A stretch of 64,000 nt of DNA from Endocarpon pusillum Z07020 (taxonomy: Eukaryota; Ascomycota; Eurotiomycetes; Verrucariales; Verrucariaceae). The stretch spans positions 62,001 through 126,000 of the forward strand of contig NW_006916189.1 of the NCBI RefSeq assembly GCF_000464535.1, written 5' to 3'. A program made the translations under genes and the position numbers. The notes below the pieces were generated by a model. It ran no database searches and was not told the DNA's origin. It worked only from the letters and a program-made list of their open reading frames with translations. Shown here one piece after another: positions 44,989 through 57,133 of the stretch; position 1 is the first letter of the stretch; the number at the start of each line of letters is the position of its first letter.

Positions 44989-46592
44989 ATGATCGTCTCA
45001 TCGTTCCCGCTCTCCCTGCTCGCCCTCCTCCTCCCCTCCACCCTCGCCGCAGACAGCAAACCCCCACCCAAGCCCTGCACGATCCACTCGCCCTCCACAG
45101 GCTCCTACTACGACCTCCGTCCCCTCGACCTCTCACTGGCACAGCAATCCACCCCCTCCAAATCCAAAGACTTGCGCACCGACTCCTGGCACGCCAAAGG
45201 CTACGACTACCCAGCAAACTTCAGCCTCAACATCTGCGGCCCAGTGATCGAAAGCCTTGCCGACGTCGACGGAATCCCCGCCTCGCGATGGAAGAACGTG
45301 AGCGCATTCTACCGCCTCGCATCCACAACCCACAGCATCGGCCAGATGAACTCGGAACTCGTCTTCCGCGGCCGATCGCTCGTCCTCAACTACACCGGCG
45401 GATCGCCATGCCCCGAGCTAGACGACGACGGAAACCCAGCCAGAGCTGAAGATTCGAATCTACGGGCACGGAAGATCATCGACGACGACGACGACGGCAG
45501 GTCAAAACACCCCAAATCCAGCAGCGGCAGCAGCAGCAGCAGCAACCGGCGCAAATCCAGCCTGATATCGCTCCACTGCGACCGCTCGCCCGCGCTCTCG
45601 ACCCACCCGTCCCTCTCCTTCCTCGGCACGACCGACCACTGCGTCTACGCGTTCGAGGCGCGCTCGCGCTATTTCTGCGGCGGAGCGACCTCCTCGTCCG
45701 ACGAGCCCGGCTCCATGGGCCCCGGCGGTATCTTCGGCGTCATCATCGTGATTGCGCTCCTGGCGTACCTGGTGGGCGGGTGTGCGTATCAGCGCATCGT
45801 GATGAGGCAGAGGGGGTGGAAGCAGTGTCCGAATTATGGGGTTTGGAGCGGGATCGTGGAGTTTGTGAAGGTGAGTTGTTGGTCCTATTGTTTGGGAGGG
45901 GGGAGAGGGACGGGCGGAGGGGCGGTGAGATTGCCTGATCTTTGGGACGATTGATTGATGCATTGATCGAATCATTGATCCGGGCGTGTACGCATGGTGG
46001 CTGGTGTTGTGGAAGCAAGCAAGCAGGCAGGCAGGCAAGCAAAAGCAAACGCACCGGGAAAAACGAAAAGAGTGTCAAATCCACATTGTTACTCTTTCGA
46101 CCTTCCAAGACGCCGGCCTCTTAGACTTTGCTTCCCTGAAAATTCCCCGCTCCATATATCCACCCCTGTTGCACACATGGCGCAAAAAAACACACCTGTC
46201 ATATAATACCCCCAATCATTCCAGATATAACCACACCCATCCACCCCAGAAAAGAGCGAGGACATACAAATCATCCCTCTTACCCCCACCCCTACTCCAG
46301 CCTCATCTCCCCACCTACCTTCCCTTAAAAGCACACTCGCTAACCAGACAACCACCCCGCGCTCCGCAAATGCAGGACATCTTCACGATCCTCTTCTCCA
46401 CCTGCACGCGCCACCTCCCATCATTCGGCCGCGCCTTCAACTCGCGAGGCCGCAACGGCGGCAGCAGNNNNNNNNNNNNNNNNNNNNNNNNNNNNNNNNN
46501 NNNNNNNNNNNNNNNNNNNNNNNNNNNNNNNTGATGATGATGCCGAGGAGAACCGGTTGATCGATCAGCTGGATGAGGAGTGGGATGATTGA
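44989..46592 (+). CDS. Mrl1-like mannose-6-phosphate-receptor-domain sorting protein (gap inside)
   Basis: Exon 1 is 44989-45870, the intron 45871-46375 (505 bp, long for this window) and exon 2 46376-46592. It has a signal peptide (MIVSSFPLSLLALLLPSTLA), then a lumenal MRH-type domain with Cys pairs: KPCTIHSPSTGSYYDLRPLD, FSLNICGPV, SLISLHCD, and TTDHCVYAFEARSRYFC. One TM segment follows (GGIFGVIIVIALLAYLVGGC). The cytoplasmic tail ends ENRLIDQLDEEWDD, an acidic di-leucine-like sorting signal. The family carries hydrolases between Golgi and endosome/vacuole. A run of 64 N (46468-46531) interrupts the tail. Taken literally the N count shifts the frame by one, so the gap size is approximate. 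Atg27-type proteins share the domain; the tail favours Mrl1. Confidence 0.85.
46468..46531. other. assembly gap (64 N)
   Basis: Undetermined bases inside the last exon of the Mrl1-like gene. The flanks are GGCGGCAGCAG on the left and TGATGATGATGCC on the right, both repeat-like, so a collapsed Ser/Asp-coding microsatellite is the likely cause. Confidence 0.95.
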
Positions 46593-47234
46593 TTTCGAGG
46601 GGTTTTTTGGGGGCGTTTCGAGGTTATAAGGGGGGGAGGAGAAGCTGGGTGGGTTTATAGATTGAGGTTTGCGTAGATCTTGGGCTTGGGCTTGGGCGGA
46701 GGAGTGAGTCTTTCGCAGGAGATGGTCAAAAATAACAGGGAATTTGTCTTTGGTGATGAATGGATCGATGAGACGGGATAAATGGATGGGCATCTACTGT
46801 GTCATCTTCTTGCCTATCCATCACGTTGATATCGAGACCCGAGGTGCTGGTCATCTATCTTTGCTTGCTCTCCCATATCCGGTCTTGCTGCGAGCGAGGC
46901 TTGTTCTTGTCGTTGCTCTCCTTCGGGACGTCTCCTGAGGTGCTCGGACTGAATTCTCTCAGTAGAGGCCAACCAGAGCCCACTGTTGGACGTCGCTGGC
47001 GGAAGAGTCGACATCGGAGCTGTCGTAGAACCCCTGTCAAGCACTCCTGCTTGGGACGGGCCAGTGAGAGGTCGAAGTAAGCATGAGGACTGACCTTCTT
47101 GTCCATATGGACTTAGCCCCACGTTCGAGCTCCCACAATGGTAGCAGCTTCGTCAAAAGTATGCCGAGGAGCTCCTTAGTACTAGTCTTGCACAGCCAGA
47201 CCTCGAAATTATAACTCCTTCAATCGCTGCCAGA
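46593..47234. other. convergent intergenic region
   Basis: It lies between the 3' ends of the Mrl1-like gene and the Zn2Cys6 gene. No gene is supported. Confidence 0.5.
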
Positions 47235-47863
47235 TCACGGCTGGCCCTGACCGTCTGTCATGCCCACGTCTCCCATCCGTCCTTGTTCGGAGAAGGATCC
47301 TGCTCCTCCCCCGGCAGTTCCAGTACCCGCACCCATGAACAGACTAGCATCTACATCCCCTATCTGAGGCGGATCCATGTTGAAAGGCATGAACCATGCC
47401 GAGCTCGAATCAGGTAGTTCGATACTTCCACTCACGGCACTGCTCAGTTCCCCACCACCTTCACCGATGTTGCCCAAACCAGCAGCCATGTTCATGCCTA
47501 CGCCTTCCCATATGTTGTACCCAGCGCTAGTGCCTGGCAGATCAACATTGCTGGTATTGCTGCCAATGATTCCATCCATCCCAGAGTATGCTCCGAACAC
47601 GAGTTGGCGATCTAGCTGATGAAGGGAGTTGGTGGGGAAGAATGAAGTGCCGGAGTGGAAGTGAAACGGTGGTGGTGCGAGACTGAAAGTGCTGGATTGT
47701 GGAGTACGAGTTTGATAGAGCTGCTGCGGGGAGCTGGATATGTAGTCTGTGCTGATGGTACTAAAAGTGTGTGGATGAGCAGTCTGAGATGGAGCAAGGT
47801 TTTGGAGTGGTGGTGGTCGAGGACGAGATTGAGATTGCGACTGACGGCGTTGTTGCTGCTGCT

Positions 47864-47894
<31 letters not shown>

Positions 47895-50561
47895 TTGCTG
47901 ATGATGTAGACTCCTTTGAGGAGGATTCTGGGGAGCTGCATGGCTTTTGACATTACTGGCTTTCTTGGTGTGACGCCGTGCCACTTTTTTGGTCGAGGCT
48001 GGCTTCGTCGGTGGTGAAAGACTGGCAAAGAATTCTTCCACGCTCTGAAGATCTGATCTTTGGCCCATCGCCGCCTCTGAACCAAGCTCCCTTCCGACAT
48101 TCTTGGATGACTCGTCCCATTCCTTGCCTGGTATCCCGCGAGGATACTTGTCGAACCAATCTCCATACTGAAAGAGTGACGAGTCCGTATCACTTGAATC
48201 CGCTGTTGACGGCGGACCTCTGCGTGCGGCGTCAGCGAAGTGGCGATATATATCCTTAACGTTTTCAGCCATGTAATGAAGCATGCCCCAATATTTCTTC
48301 ATCTTGCTGAGGTATTTGTAGTTATGCCTCAAGTTCTCTTTCGATATTGCTTCGAGCTGTGGATTCTGTGAAAATAGGCCCCATACTTGGACGGTACTCG
48401 CAACATAGGCACAATACCCAGCAAAGGGCGCTGTGAGTAGGTGACCAGCAGCCTGTTCGATGAGGTGTGAAATCTGGCTGGCTGCTTCTACTACAGAACG
48501 ACCCGCATCACTTAAAAACTGCTTAGGCATATCCTTTGGTGGTTGCGCTCTGGGCGAGAGAGGGATGGCGAAACGATAGAGGAACAACATGTTCTGCTGT
48601 GAGATGATGTGTAGATAGAGAAATTGATTAGCCACTCGTTCTGCCGCATGATTCTGTAAGTTTTGTGTACTGTAAACGATTGATGGTGGCATCGAATTTC
48701 GGAAGCAGTCGATATTTTCTCGAAGCCGAGCGAACCCAGATTCGGGCGACCAGATAGGATGCTTGTCCTTCTCCTTCCCTCCAAGATTGAGATATTTGAC
48801 GATTCGTCCCCACAACACCACAGCACGTATTACATAAGCGGCCACGCCCATATTTTCTTTGGGATCTGGAACTTTTCCACTATCCAGGCTGACAGGCTGG
48901 GGGAAATTTCCCTCTAGATCTTCAGTGGAACCAGGTATCTCCAGCTGAAAATAAGACTCCCTGATTGGTAGCTGAATTCGTAGAAAGTCTTCGTCTCCGA
49001 AAGGCGGCCTTTCCGTTCCAGAAGCATTGAATCTGTCCATCAGAAAGCTCGCCCACATTGTGCGTCTTCGAATTTCTCTGTCCGTAAAGCTCAGTTCCGA
49101 TGCCTTGTCATTCTTTCGACCTAATGGATCATGATCCAATTCTCGATGAAGTTGTAACGCAAATGCCATTCTCATAGCTTGGCCACCAAATGACCAGCTA
49201 AGACCTCCTTCGCAGGTACCAAAGTAGTGTAAACCGAGGATGACCAGGACGGTGAGCAGAGTGATGTTCGGTTCCCCATGTCTTTTTTCAACAATTGCAC
49301 GAGCGGGCGCAGCCCACATGTCGCCACGCAAGAAAGCCGGCTCGGTATTTACCTGTGGGTGTGTAGAGAATCTGGCTGATATGGCGCACACCGCCAGAAC
49401 AAGCACGGGAGGAACGGTTTCGGCCTTCAGCTTGCGCATGAAACTCGGCTTGTGTAGGAGAAGATAGGATTGTCCATATACACAATCGAAGAATACTTCC
49501 GCAAGATGCTCTTGAAGCTCCTTTGGAGGCAAGAATTCTGCACCCTCGGTCAACAGCTTCTTCTCCCCATCCTTTAGGTTTCTGACTCGCCCACGGTCAT
49601 CTGGCAAAGGCTGCGATCTGGAGTGTGTCCAATCGTCGAGCTCCTTAGCAAATGCCTCCTCAGCAGAGCGCTTCTTGGTAGGACTGATTTTGGATGGTTT
49701 TGAGGTTGGAACTGGTAAAGCAGGTTTGACGACTGCTCGACCAGTGGCTGACAAATCTGGCAAATCTTCCTTTGGTATGACCTTGATCACTCTCTCCTCC
49801 ATCCGCTTCAGTCTTTTGTCCAACATAGCCATATAGTCCGTCCTTGGTGCCGCCTTCCGAGCTGTGACTTTGTATACACACGGTACCCTCGATCTCATGC
49901 AGTGCTTACAAGCGGGCTTTTCCCCAGAGCATCGAATTTTCTTCCGCCTGCAGGCTATACAGGCTAATGGGAGTCTTTTTCGCTCTTTGCCGGCCTTGGT
50001 CTTGAGTTCACTCCATGGTGGCGGATCCTCCTCCTCATGTTTAACCCCATCTTCACCCTTGTCATTTTTGCTGTCGAGCTGGTCTGGTACAGGTTTGGGA
50101 AGTTGTTCGTCTGACTGTTGACGCCCTTGACCCCGGGAACTAGATGGGCTCCATATATCAGAGCCTCCAAGACTGTCATGACCATGACCATAGCTCTGGG
50201 TGCCTATGCTGCCCACGCTGGACCGGTGGCGTGGCGGCATTATCATGGCACCAGAAACGGACGAAATATCGGGAGAATGCCCCGGTAGACTTGTTGTTCT
50301 GGTGCCCTGAGGTGACTCCAGTGTGCCATGACCGATAGACTTGGGACTTTGTGTATATGCAAGCTCATATTCGGAGGAAAAAAGTGAATCTGATGGTGCA
50401 GCTGGGGAATAATGACTGCCACGAGTGGAATGGGAGAGCGAGTCGACTCTAGGGTGTCTAGCATCAGGTAAAGCATATTCGAATACTGGAGGTAAAGCAG
50501 CGTGTTTGGGGTCGTCTGAATCGAGGACTTTGGCATGCGGCAGGCTTCTCGATTGGTTCAT
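47235..50561 (-). CDS. Zn2Cys6 transcription factor
   Basis: An intronless frame encodes 1108 aa from the ATG at 50561. After a Ser-rich, probably disordered N-terminus (about 200 residues) comes the binuclear zinc cluster CIACRRKKIRCSGEKPACKH then CMRSRVPCVY, and a short coiled coil (MLDKRLKRMEERVIK) for dimerisation. The middle is the fungal-specific regulatory domain: LAEVFFDCVYGQSYLLLHKP, MRMAFALQLHRELDHDPL, REIRRRTMWASFLMDRF. The C-terminal part has a run of about 17 Gln (coded near 47850-47900), then Pro/Gln/Ser-rich and Gly-rich stretches typical of activation regions. The family binds CGG-containing sites. The specific pathway is not recognisable, so no symbol is given. Confidence 0.93.
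47848..47900 (-). repeat. CAG/CAA repeat encoding polyglutamine
   Basis: An imperfect CTG/TTG trinucleotide run (plus strand) codes for about 17 consecutive Gln in the C-terminal third of the Zn2Cys6 factor. Mixed CAG and CAA codons will limit slippage. Confidence 0.95.
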
Positions 50562-51754
50562 GGCCACTCCTTGGGTTTGCGCTTTGGAATCGAGCTACTC
50601 CGCATTGCAGCTTATGAGCAGGATGATGGTGTATCGTGCGAGCCTCATAGGCATAACCGACCATCCATTCGCCTACGATAAGACTGTTCACGCAGTTGCA
50701 GCCTCGGGTGACGCTAAACTCAACCAACATATGGAGTATTATTCAGAGAACAATTCAGATGCTCATCATTTCCACAATTGGGGAAGTTCTGAACGATCTT
50801 TGAGGCGTCCAATTAATCGGCCTTCGGTGGGGGGAGCTTCGACCCAAAAACGGATTTAGATTAGCGACCATCGTCTTGATTCGACATGCCCAAGCATTGT
50901 CCAAAACGGTCAAACAAGCAATGAAAGTCGGAGAATATGATAGCGATAGACTGGTGGGCAATGGTCAGCTTTGCGCTGAACAGATCAGCCAATTCAATAT
51001 GAATCAAGGCAATGTGGACTCGCAGTCCAAGGCAACAATGAAGGACAGGCAGGAAGAAGTATCGCAGAGGATAGGACTTCTCTCTAACCGAACCCTGGTT
51101 GGCCTCGTAATTTCGTTCTTGTAAGACCAGGCACTTCACGCGCCACTTGTCCGGTGCTGACCCTTAGCAGTACCACTCGGCGAGTAGCACCGTAACACCG
51201 ATGGGAGATCTCCTGCAGCTGCAAGCCGGGAATGGCGGAACCATGCATGAACATGTCATCCAGGCCACCCCTCTAGATCAACGTGGGGAACTTGGCTTTC
51301 GCTGGCTCTGGTTTGAAGCAGTTGTGAGGGATACTAACAAACTGGGTTCAATTCCTATTAGCGCTCTGATGGTTTAGTCGCTTTACTCTTATCTGGAGTC
51401 AATGGATGACCATCATTGACGATCTGCCCCATTAAGAAAGCTAACAGCACAATCTTAAAGTGACGTCGACATTGCGCAACCTGATCAACATCTGCCGAGT
51501 CATCCTTTCCTGCTCGCTGGAACGGAAATTGGGTGTGCGCTTCGGTAGGGAATAGAAGCGACACTGATGCTTTTAAAGCTGTTCAGCTAAAGAAGCTAAC
51601 GCGAAACCATTACACTCGACACAAGAACAGGCCATTGTCAAGAAGCTCATGATGTAGACTAATGGCACCCCTAATCTGCTGAGGGCATGAATACCTGTTT
51701 GAGCAAAAGCATAGCATGTCCAATGCCATCCAGACCAATTCAACGCACCAAAGC
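50562..51754. other. intergenic region
   Basis: Upstream region of the Zn2Cys6 gene and 3' region of the SAM-domain gene. Open frames are short and without domains. Nothing distinctive is seen. Confidence 0.5.
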
Positions 51755-53327
51755 TCAACCCCTGCTAATTCTCTTGCCCAAGATCCGGCTCAGCATACCA
51801 CCACCACGCTCTGCTCGTGTCGTCCTCCGATTGCCAACTCTTTCGTTGCTTCCCTGGCCGCCAGACTCCATTTCTGCCAACATTTCATTCACTTCATCAT
51901 CAATAGTGGGCCCAAAGGCAGTGATGCGTGCTGGTGCGCTAGGAGGCAGGGGACTAAGGAGACGTCGCAGTCTGCCACCAGGTGTGAATGGGCTCAATGG
52001 TCTCCTCTTCTTCTCCTTCTCGAGGTCAAATTCTACGCCATTAATCTGTACCGTGAGAGATGGTCGAGCCTTCTTTGAGGATTTGGAAGAAGATGACAAA
52101 ACTGCCTCGGCTGCCGGACTGATTGAATCATTATCTGTCTCCCTCCCAGGTTTCGAAAGACAAGACCGAGCTGGCTTTGGCGCCCGGTTGATGGTGGCAT
52201 TCTCTTTCTCCTTCCCTTCTTCCTGAGCTGTTTTCCCGGCTTCTTTGTGGTGCTGCTGTTGGTAGATCTCAAGTTCACGAAGCAATTTTGCTCGTGAGCC
52301 CTTCGCTGCAACGCCAAGACGTGCAAGATCATCGTCAGATAATGTCACGAGGGTGTCAAAGCTCAACGTAGCAAGAATGGAAATGTATTTTTGCAAGCGA
52401 TGATGACGGAGCCAAGCTGTGACGGAGTCGGTTGGTGGAGTGCCGCTTCGGGAAGAGCCACTGCGAGTAGATGATTCCGATCGTGCAGGTGATCGAGTTG
52501 AGGAAGCTATGCTAGCAGCACGAGACCCAGACATGGATTCAGAGGATGTGCAGGATGGATCAGAAGCCGTAGATGTCTGACGAGAGTGGCGGCTAGAAGG
52601 TGCAACCACTCCCATTGCTCTCAGATATTCGAGAGGGCGATAGTAGAGCCTGATGATGGCGTATGGTTTATCGACCGGGTCGAGGAGTTGGTATTTATAG
52701 CGACGTTTGGGATCATTAGGACCTAGAAGGCCGCCATTGACAAGACTGTGCGACCTGTTAGCTGAGAAGGTAGACAGGCGAAATGCATCCTTACCGGAGT
52801 CCATCCTGGTATTTGTCCTCTCCGACCAAAGCCTCATCTGTGGCAATGTTGGCAGCGTCGAGCGGAAGTCGCTCGCGGTGGTCAATACGATGAACCCTGA
52901 GTTCAACGCAGTCGTCAAACGGACCAACTTGACTGGGAGGGTGGTCAGAGAAACGGAAAGCCTGACGCTCGATCACTGGCAGGCCAGTCTGAGGGTGGGT
53001 GCCAAGGTATTTAAGACCGAATGCTGTTCTGCCTTGATAGTCGTGCTTTGCAGTGCAGTCCCAGCTGGTAAAGCCCTTGCCGTTGTGGAGCAACTTGAAG
53101 TAATACTGCGCATTAGGGGGATGAGGATTCTCAATCGAGTAGTCAAACCAGATTTGAGTACCAGGAGAGGACGGAACGTAGCAGGAGACGCTAGAGTCTT
53201 TCTCAGATGGAACTGAAGGCCCGCCGATGCTGGATGGATCAACTGAGATGAAACGCCTGTACTCGGGAAGTTTGCGGACAGTATGCTGCGAGATCATGCT
53301 AATGCTGATTCCGCGATATTGTACCAT
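51755..53327 (-). CDS. SAM-domain protein, conserved in fungi
   Basis: Exons 53327-52795 and 52745-51755 (49-bp intron) join in frame to 507 aa. The N-terminal 230 residues form a beta-rich region I cannot name: VQYRGISISMISQHTVRKLP, VSCYVPSSPGTQIWFDYSIE, AQYYFKLLHNGKGFTSWDCT. A Ser/Arg-rich linker follows. A SAM domain is then visible at about residues 285-345: VTAWLRHHRLQKYISILATL then SFDTLVTLSDDDLARLGV and GSRAKLLRELEIY. The tail has RRPLSPFTPGGRLRRLLSPL and a basic end. SAM domains mediate protein or RNA binding; a signalling or adaptor role is inference. Further upstream exons cannot be excluded. Confidence 0.82.
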
Positions 53328-53915
53328 CTTGACGCTGCTGGAGACGAGGTATGAGTCTGTAATGTTGAGGTGCCGAGTTTCAAAGTACGGAATGTGGATG
53401 GAGCTGGTGAGGTATCGTTGAAGTTGTGCGAAATTCAGAATTGAGAAAGTGCGGTCTCATATTTCCTAGCAGTCTCCAGGCTCCAAATCTATTCTCAATG
53501 CGCAGCCTATTGTGTGCATTCTTCAATAGAGTATTAGTAGTGAATGCAGGACTGCACAGGGCTGCCAAGACTTCCGATTTCGATTGAACACCGCAAGTTC
53601 AGCATTGGGAAATGCCCTGAGGCAGGAGCGGAAATATGGGCAGTAGCTTGACTCGAGGAAGATGTTGCGCATTTGGAGAGACTCTGGACGCCGCAGTCTT
53701 GTCACTGAGCAACCGATATAACCACTCTACTTCCATATGCATGAATTTGGTCCTTCTGAGCAGCCCAGCTTTGACGGCATACCGACATCGCAACGCAATA
53801 CTCCCATGACCTGACCATCCAAAGACAAGAGTAGTCTGCTGATGATTTCCATGATGGGCACCACAACTCTGCTGCTGTCGCCAGGACCGGCTACAATGAC
53901 AACAACGCTCAGGCT
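53328..53915. other. intergenic region
   Basis: Between the SAM-domain gene and the coiled-coil gene on the same strand. No supported gene. Confidence 0.5.
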
Positions 53916-54329
53916 TCAAACAGCATCTGGTAAGTTCTTTCCTTGCTTCATGTAGATTTTCCTCTCAATCTCTCTCGTCTTCTCCATCTCCTCCATCTGC
54001 TGATTGATTTCTCGTGTCTTTCTCTCCGCCTCTGCCATCTTATCCTTTACTTCCTTCACTGCCTCTGCTTGCGCTTTCAAGGCAGCTTCAGGTGTTGTGT
54101 ATTGCTTTTGGAGTTGGGGAAGCTTGTGGTGTTGGAGATCCTCTGAAGAAAGAAGCTCGCAGGAGACTGGATGATAATGATACGGTTTCATATCCGTGCT
54201 TGGCACTTTTACTTCTGGAAGCTCGGGATGTATGGCGACCTGTCGAATCTCAGAATCGAGCGGTACAACCTTGGTCGAGGAAGCGCCTTTGTGAGATTTG
54301 GTGGGTGACAAAGGCGTCTCGCTTGCCAT
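53916..54329 (-). CDS. small coiled-coil protein
   Basis: A single frame of 137 aa from the ATG at 54329 (an ATG at 54341 is also in frame). The N-terminal half is mixed (MASETPLSPTKSHKGASSTK, VPLDSEIRQVAIHPELPEVK). The C-terminal half is a charged helix with heptad character: TTPEAALKAQAEAVKEVKDK followed by MAEAERKTREINQQMEEMEK. It is divergent from TAD1, with about 300 bp between the starts. The coding look is good but no family is recognised; it could be a subunit-like or adaptor protein. Confidence 0.6.
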   Translation of the reverse strand: MASETPLSPTKSHKGASSTKVVPLDSEIRQVAIHPELPEVKVPSTDMKPYHYHPVSCELLSSEDLQHHKLPQLQKQYTTPEAALKAQAEAVKEVKDKMAEAERKTREINQQMEEMEKTREIERKIYMKQGKNLPDAV

Positions 54330-54636
54330 GATTACATTCATGCAACCATCAGCATGGATCGTCAAAGCTACAGGTCAAGTCACAAGCACTGGAAGCGTTA
54401 CATCAAGCAGTGAAGTCTGGAGATCGATCGACGGGGTGAGGTCTGTGCGTGATCTGGCATGATTTCGGACCGGTGCAGAATGATCCGTGTAAGTATTACA
54501 AAGACAATCCTTGGCAACATTCAGGGGCACAAGCTTGTCATTTCAACGCAGCCTACTTTGACGTGCTGCTAACCTTGTTTCGTTTTGCAGACTGACGAAC
54601 GAAAGACGACAGTCTCACTGCTCGAAGCATTCTGCA
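54330..54636. promoter_or_regulatory. short divergent promoter, coiled-coil gene / TAD1
   Basis: About 300 bp separate two divergent starts. No specific element can be named. Confidence 0.4.
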
Positions 54637-56318
54637 ATGATGGGCGCCCTCGAAGAACGGATAGCAGCTGTAGCTCTACATACATTTGATGACCTGCCAA
54701 CGAAGAGCAAGCCTAGAAGCCATGCCCATAGCTCTCGCGAGTGGGTGCCAATGAGCGCTGTTGTGCTCGTCCGTGGTATACACTCGACACCAGCAAGTTC
54801 ACGCGAGTACAAGAGCATTGCTGACCTTGCATAAGAACAGATGCGAACTCCGTCTCTGAAAAATTGACTTGTGTTAGCTTAGCGTGTGCAATCCCTTCCA
54901 TCCTACTGATTGTTAGGTCATTATCGTCTGATCTTCATTTAAGCACCGGTTGTAAATGCCTCCCTTGTTCAGCTTTACCGAAATGTCATGGCCAGGTACT
55001 TCACGACAGCCATGCGGAAATCCTCAGTCTCAGAGGTCTGAACCAATTTTTTCTCTTTGAAGTATCTCAACTGCTCGATCCGGACAGTACTTACCAAAGT
55101 GAATGGCTCTGTGCTTGGTCTTCTCCAGTCGCGGACGAGCCAATCGAATTAGATAGATTGCAAAATAACAAAGTCAAACAGCCGCCCTTCGCCATCCGCT
55201 CCAACGTCTCAATTCACATGTTCAGTAGCGAAGCGCCTTGTGGAGATGCCAGCATGGAGATCCTGATGTCTGAACTCGGTGCAGAAGAATCAGTGCCATG
55301 GTCATCACCACACCCCGAACCTCCAAGCAGCGCAGGAGACTGGTTTTCAGCAGGATCTCTACAAGGTCGAGGCTTCTTCTCTGACCTAGGAGCAGTACGA
55401 CGCAAGCCGTCCCGAGCAGACGCAGAGCCGACATTGAGCAAATCCTGCACGGACAAGCTCTCCATCAAACAGGTCACCAGCCTCCTCTCCTTCCCGACCT
55501 ACCATCTCATAGGAGTAACACCAAACGCCTATCTCTCATCTCTCATCCTCCCAGCAATGAAATACTCCGAAAAAGGGTTCGCTCGTGCATTCAGCCGTAA
55601 CGGACGTCTATCAGCTATCGACGAGAAGAGCCTTCCAGTTGGGTACAGCTTTCACCCATTCATAATCACACCCCTCCGAAAGGACTTCGAACTTAAATTT
55701 CCGTTCAGCAAACCACTCGCGACCACAATCGCACCATCGTCCTCAAACCCATTGCACCCACGGGACAAAGAAGACCCCCCCACCAAAGCAGAACAGAAAA
55801 CAAAAGCAACCAACCTTTCCGCCTTATACATCCACCACCCACGCAGTCCGCCCCACCCGAACGACCCTACCACTTCAAATCCGGTCAGCGAAACCCTCCT
55901 CAACGGCGTCCACCAAGGCCACACCCTCACCTCCCCCTCCCCCAAGAAAGCCAGCATCATCTCGCGATTCCGCATGCTACAACTCGGCCGGCAGCTCGCC
56001 AGATCACTCCTCCACCTCTCAGACCCACCCAGCACGACAGGGCCAGACCTTCACGCCCCACCGCGCCTCCTCCTCGGCACGGCGGACGAGGCCGTGCTCG
56101 CCGGATGGAAGGGCCTAGTCGCCGCGAGGACGTATGGCGAAGCCAAGCGGGCGGGCGAGATTGCGCTGCACAGAGAGCGGGCGAAGGGGCTGGTGACGCG
56201 GGTTCTTGTCGCTGGAGCGCGGGCAGGGCATGCCGCTTCGAAGCATGCTGGCAGCTGGCCGAGGAATGACGCGGATGAGGATTGGAAATTACCTTCGGAA
56301 GAGGATCGATCGCGATGA
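54637..56318 (+). CDS. TAD1: tRNA-specific adenosine deaminase (A37 of tRNA-Ala)
   Basis: Exons 54637-54775, 54841-54883 and 54944-56318 join in frame to 518 aa. The protein deaminates adenosine 37 next to the anticodon of tRNA-Ala to inosine. The start reads MMGALEERIAAVALHTFDDL, then KSKPRSH and VPMSAVVLVRD. The deaminase core has the zinc ligand and proton-shuttling glutamate in LHDSHAEILSLRGLNQFFL, the PCG motif in SSEAPCGDASMEILMSEL, and the third ligand region KSCTDKLSIKQ. The C-terminal part includes SFPTYHLIGVTPNAYLSSLI. A long insertion (about residues 125-190) between the second and third zinc ligands and a Pro/Ser/Thr-rich C-terminal stretch make it longer than yeast Tad1 (400 aa). 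It converges on the Stm1-type gene. Confidence 0.92.
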
Positions 56319-57133
56319 GCAATTGAAGAACTACTGGTTGGTCGGTGACGCAAGTGGAATGCAGAGAGAGACTTGTGTGCCAAGAACTCAGAGGATCTGG
56401 GACGAAGCCCTGCAGAAACCGGGTCTTTGAAAGAAAACAGGTTGCAGATATTGAGTGTGGACGTGATAAGTAGATCAGAGCTGCGTGGCTGGTGGCATCA
56501 AAGCCCCAGGGCTGGCTCTTCAGCCTGGGGAATACATAGTGGTTTCAATGGTGATACATATCAATGTCCACTTATGGGACAGTACGAGACAAAGTGTAGC
56601 ATGCAGTGATTACGTCTGTAGAAGAGATAAAAGCCATCACATCACTCTCATTGCGTCAATCTGCAGAGCGAAGCAGGCACATACACGATTTGAGACAGAA
56701 TAAAGCGGGAAGAAGTCTGCTGCTTCTACAACAAACTATCGAGTTTCAGCTACTTGACTTAAGCTAGACGGCCAGATCTCCGAGCAAGGGTGGTCAACAG
56801 CATCCTTCTTCAGTCTTTTTTCCTCCCCTCCAGTTTAAACAAGAATTCTGCTCTTGTTATGCAATCGCTTTTTGCTGACATCGTGTTCGCTGGGTTGCTG
56901 GGCGGTACAGGAATATTGAAAAAGAAAACGCGCACAGGCGGTGACAGTGGGACGGCAGGCGATCTGCAGCAGAAGAAGAAGCATAGAGCCCTCGAACCTG
57001 AGCGAGAGAGAAAGAGTGCTGCATTTTGAATCGAAAAGAAGGGCGGACCGGCATAAGATGGATGATTTTCGACGGTAGTGGAGCAGAGCCGCTACCGACC
57101 ATTTCCAGACCGTCTGCTGGGTGACATGGTCGT
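56319..57133. other. convergent intergenic region
   Basis: It lies between the 3' ends of TAD1 and the Stm1-type gene. No gene is supported; the short frames here are shadows or random. Confidence 0.5.

Noticed and set aside
47655..47909. Plus-strand frame ending in a poly-leucine run
   Set aside because: It is the antisense of the polyglutamine-coding stretch of the Zn2Cys6 gene.
51340..51375. tRNA B-box-like sequence GGGTTCAATTCC
   Set aside because: No matching A-box or cloverleaf could be drawn around it.
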